Part shown: piece by piece, positions 5,231-6,961 of the stretch
Position numbering within the stretch: the first letter of the stretch is position 1
Layout of the letters: the number at the start of each line of letters is the position of its first letter
From: Actinomycetota bacterium
GTDB taxonomy: Bacteria > Actinomycetota > Actinomycetes > Nanopelagicales > Nanopelagicaceae
Length of the DNA stretch: 6,961 nt
Direction: 5' to 3'
Assembly: GCA_009924725.1 (NCBI GenBank)
Contig: RFRA01000061.1
Coordinates: forward strand, 1-6,961
Made by a program: the position numbers and the translations under genes
Notes under the pieces: model-generated
Database searches by the model: none
Told to the model about the DNA's origin: nothing
The model's input: only the letters and a program-made list of their open reading frames with translations

Positions 5231-6320
5231 GTAATAACGGCACATAATTCTCGAGTTCAGTAAGTGCGCCGTGATGACCAACCATTGAACCTTCTAAACT
5301 TTCGCGCTCTTCTTCAATCAAAATCAAGCCGCCTTTAGCGATCGCAATAATTTCACCCATGCGATCAAAGGAGTCAGCGCTGGGATTTGGGCCAAATAAG
5401 CCAGCCGTAAGTGCATCTTCGCGGGTATAGATATCGGCACGATCGCCTAAGAATTCTTCCCATCGAGATTTAACTTCATTACGCGCTGATACAGAATCAA
5501 GTGCTTCATCTAGGTATAGATGGCGAGCGCGAGGCTCCCCAGCAATCGTGGCAATGCCAGTTAATAATTGATTATCGCGACCCATCACAATTTTTTCTTC
5601 GACATTAACCATGCCATGGTCAGCCGTTAGCCAAATGCGGGTGCCTTTTGGAAGTTCAATAATTAATTGCTTAGCCATGTGATCGAGCATTGTTAGCGCC
5701 GCTAACCACTTATCCGAACCAACGCCATCGTTATGACCGGCGGAATCAAGATCATTCATATAGAGATAAACCAACGATGGTGATTTAGCCAAAGCTAACT
5801 TAGTTTGGGCAACTAAATCATCTACTACGTTTGCGCCGCGATAAGTTGCTCCGCGAAATACCGCTTGCGTGAATCCAGTATTTTCATAACGTTTAGCAGC
5901 CACATGTGAAACATTTACACCAGCTGCAGTTGCTCGCTCAAATAAAGTTGGAACTGGTTGCCAATAAGTTGGATCAACTCGATCATCCCACTTCAGGGCA
6001 TTTAGAATTCGGCCATTGCTACGTGGCACTCGCACGGTGTAACCCAACATGCCATGTGCTCCTGGCAAAGTTCCGGTGGTAAGTGTTGCAAGAGAGGTAG
6101 CCGTAGTTGAAGGAAAAGCAGTTTGCACTCTCCCGCTTCGGGTAAAAGTTGAAAGCGTCGGAATATATTCGGCGTACTTATCGATTACTTCATCGCCTAA
6201 ACCATCAATTAAGAAAAGTACTTCGCGGCCACTTGGCGATTCACCAGCTGCAATTTCATCACGCGCATCTAAGACCCCAAGCCCAGCAACAATTGCCGGC
6301 AAGATTTGGTGAAGATGCAT
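5214..6320 (-). CDS. Alkaline phosphatase superfamily phosphodiesterase/pyrophosphatase
   Basis: This 368-residue protein belongs to the two-metal alkaline phosphatase superfamily, nucleotide pyrophosphatase/phosphodiesterase (type I phosphodiesterase) branch. Metal ligands can be assigned: D39 in LFLIDGLG (36-42), D190 or D192 with H196 in NDLDSAGH (189-196), D234 and H235 in TADHGMVNV (232-240), and a histidine in GHHG (348-351). The Thr nucleophile is expected in FPSTTATS (69-76), followed by TTGTLPGAHGMLGY (81-94). No signal peptide is evident, so it is probably cytoplasmic, unlike secreted phosphatases. The substrate is unknown. The start at 6320 is favoured because TAACCT lies exactly six bases upstream, implying a leaderless message. 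The gene is convergent with sepH and divergent from psuG across 16 bp. Confidence 0.9.
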   Translation of the reverse strand: MHLHQILPAIVAGLGVLDARDEIAAGESPSGREVLFLIDGLGDEVIDKYAEYIPTLSTFTRSGRVQTAFPSTTATSLATLTTGTLPGAHGMLGYTVRVPRSNGRILNALKWDDRVDPTYWQPVPTLFERATAAGVNVSHVAAKRYENTGFTQAVFRGATYRGANVVDDLVAQTKLALAKSPSLVYLYMNDLDSAGHNDGVGSDKWLAALTMLDHMAKQLIIELPKGTRIWLTADHGMVNVEEKIVMGRDNQLLTGIATIAGEPRARHLYLDEALDSVSARNEVKSRWEEFLGDRADIYTREDALTAGLFGPNPSADSFDRMGEIIAIAKGGLILIEEERESLEGSMVGHHGALTELENYVPLLQKTIN

Positions 6321-6324
6321 GCGT

Positions 6325-6332
6325 TAAGGTTA
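6325..6332. promoter_or_regulatory. Overlapping divergent -10 elements (symmetric bidirectional promoter)
   Basis: The 16-bp gap between ATG 6320 (minus) and ATG 6337 (plus) contains TAAGGTTA (6325-6332). On the plus strand TAAGGT (6325-6330) ends six bases before the psuG ATG. On the minus strand TAACCT (6332-6327) ends six bases before the phosphatase ATG. The hexamers overlap by four base pairs and both fit TANNNT with spacing that puts +1 on the A of each ATG. A -35-like AAGACA (minus 6356-6351, spacer 18) lies inside psuG; no good -35 was found for psuG. Confidence 0.6.
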
Positions 6333-6336
6333 GGGC

Positions 6337-6961
6337 ATGAAATCCGCACTTGTCTTTTCGCCGGAGGTTGCAGCAGCGCTTGCGAGTAATTCGCCGATTG
6401 TTGCCCTTGAATCAACGATTATTAGCCACGGATTACCGCGCCCATCGAATTTGAATGTGGCCCGCGAAGTTGAAGCAATCGTGCGCGAACATGGTGCGAC
6501 TCCAGCAACAATTGCGATCCTAGATGGTGTAGTTCATATCGGATTAACTGATGAGCAACTGGTGGCAATCGCAAACCGCGATGACATCAGCAAAGCATCT
6601 AGCCGCGATTTAGCCGTTTTGGTGGCGAGCAAGAAGTCAGCTGCAACCACTGTTGCGGCAACTGCTCATTTAGCGGCACAAGCTGGCATTAAAGTTTTTG
6701 CAACTGGCGGCTTAGGTGGCGTGCATCGTGGCGCTAATGAATCATTCGATGAATCTGCCGACTTAACGGCGCTCTCAACCCTAGACATCACAGTGGTTTG
6801 TGCCGGCGTTAAATCAATTCTCGATGTTGGTGCAACGCTTGAACGACTAGAGACGCTAGCAATTGGGTTAGTCGGATATAGAACCACGGCATTTCCTGGT
6901 TTCTATTTAACAGATTCCGGTTTCACGATCGAACACCGTGTTGATTCAGCAGCTGATATCG
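6337..6961 (+). CDS. psuG: Pseudouridine-5'-phosphate glycosidase (3' end cut by window)
   Basis: PsuG reversibly splits pseudouridine 5'-phosphate into uracil and ribose 5-phosphate, breaking the C-C glycosidic bond during salvage of modified RNA nucleosides. The frame is open from ATG 6337 to the right edge (208 codons plus one base); the family is about 300 residues, so a third is missing. Matching blocks are VALESTIISHGLPRP (22-36), GATPATIAILDG (53-64), SKASSRD (85-91), ATTVAAT (103-109), FATGGLGGVHRGA (121-133), DLTAL (142-146) and VVCAGVKSILDVGATLERLET (153-173). The catalytic residues of the E. coli enzyme (E31, K93, K166) correspond to E25, K86 and K159. A pseudouridine kinase gene (psuK, PfkB family) often accompanies psuG and could lie beyond the window. 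No Shine-Dalgarno sequence is present; TAAGGT six bases before the ATG suggests a leaderless transcript. Confidence 0.95.
   Translation, partial: MKSALVFSPEVAAALASNSPIVALESTIISHGLPRPSNLNVAREVEAIVREHGATPATIAILDGVVHIGLTDEQLVAIANRDDISKASSRDLAVLVASKKSAATTVAATAHLAAQAGIKVFATGGLGGVHRGANESFDESADLTALSTLDITVVCAGVKSILDVGATLERLETLAIGLVGYRTTAFPGFYLTDSGFTIEHRVDSAADI

Noticed and set aside
6666..6887. Minus-strand frame of 73 codons
   Set aside because: It is antisense to conserved psuG blocks and has no family resemblance.
1..6961. A defence island, mobile element, CRISPR array or new multigene system
   Set aside because: Every gene except parts of the intergenic gaps belongs to a recognised housekeeping family; there are no spacer-repeat arrays, transposase or integrase genes, terminal inverted repeats or tRNA attachment sites, and composition looks even throughout.

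Overview
The window reads as an ordinary housekeeping stretch of an actinobacterial chromosome of moderate GC (roughly half by eye). The evidence is the gene content and order: rplS-lepB-rnhB-yraN-yifB is a classic actinobacterial cluster, SepH (DUF3071) is an actinobacterial FtsZ regulator, and several genes carry a TANNNT -10 hexamer a few bases before the ATG, as in leaderless actinobacterial transcripts. The moderate GC and compact spacing would fit a streamlined freshwater actinobacterium of the Nanopelagicales (acI) type. That lineage is an inference and was not tested by a search.

Layout. Positions 1-4376 are all on the minus strand. Reading 5'->3' they encode an inositol-monophosphatase-family phosphatase (4376-3615), ribosomal protein L19 with a long acidic tail (3512-2952), signal peptidase I (2923-2243), RNase HII (2237-1632), a YraN-family nuclease-like protein (1556-1179) and the first 394 residues of a YifB/ComM AAA+ ATPase, which runs off the left edge. 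A 64-bp divergent region (4377-4440) separates these from sepH on the plus strand (4441-5217). sepH is convergent with an alkaline-phosphatase-superfamily phosphodiesterase (6320-5214); the two stop codons share one TTAA, inside a small inverted repeat that looks like a bidirectional terminator. Only 16 bp separate that phosphatase from the divergent pseudouridine-5'-phosphate glycosidase gene psuG (6337 to the right edge, truncated).

How the genes work together. The rplS cluster combines translation (L19), protein export (LepB), removal of RNA from DNA (RNase HII) and DNA processing or uptake (YraN, YifB/ComM). SepH acts in cell division. The phosphatases and PsuG are metabolic. No mobile element, CRISPR array, tRNA or rRNA was seen, and all genes look like native chromosomal genes.

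No new multigene system is apparent. The most interesting signals are regulatory and architectural: overlapping, symmetric -10 elements between two apparently leaderless divergent genes (6325-6332), the shared TTAA stop with its hairpin, the repetitive acidic tail on L19, palindromes in the rplS leader, and the apparent absence of the DUF2469 gene that usually follows rnhB in Actinobacteria.
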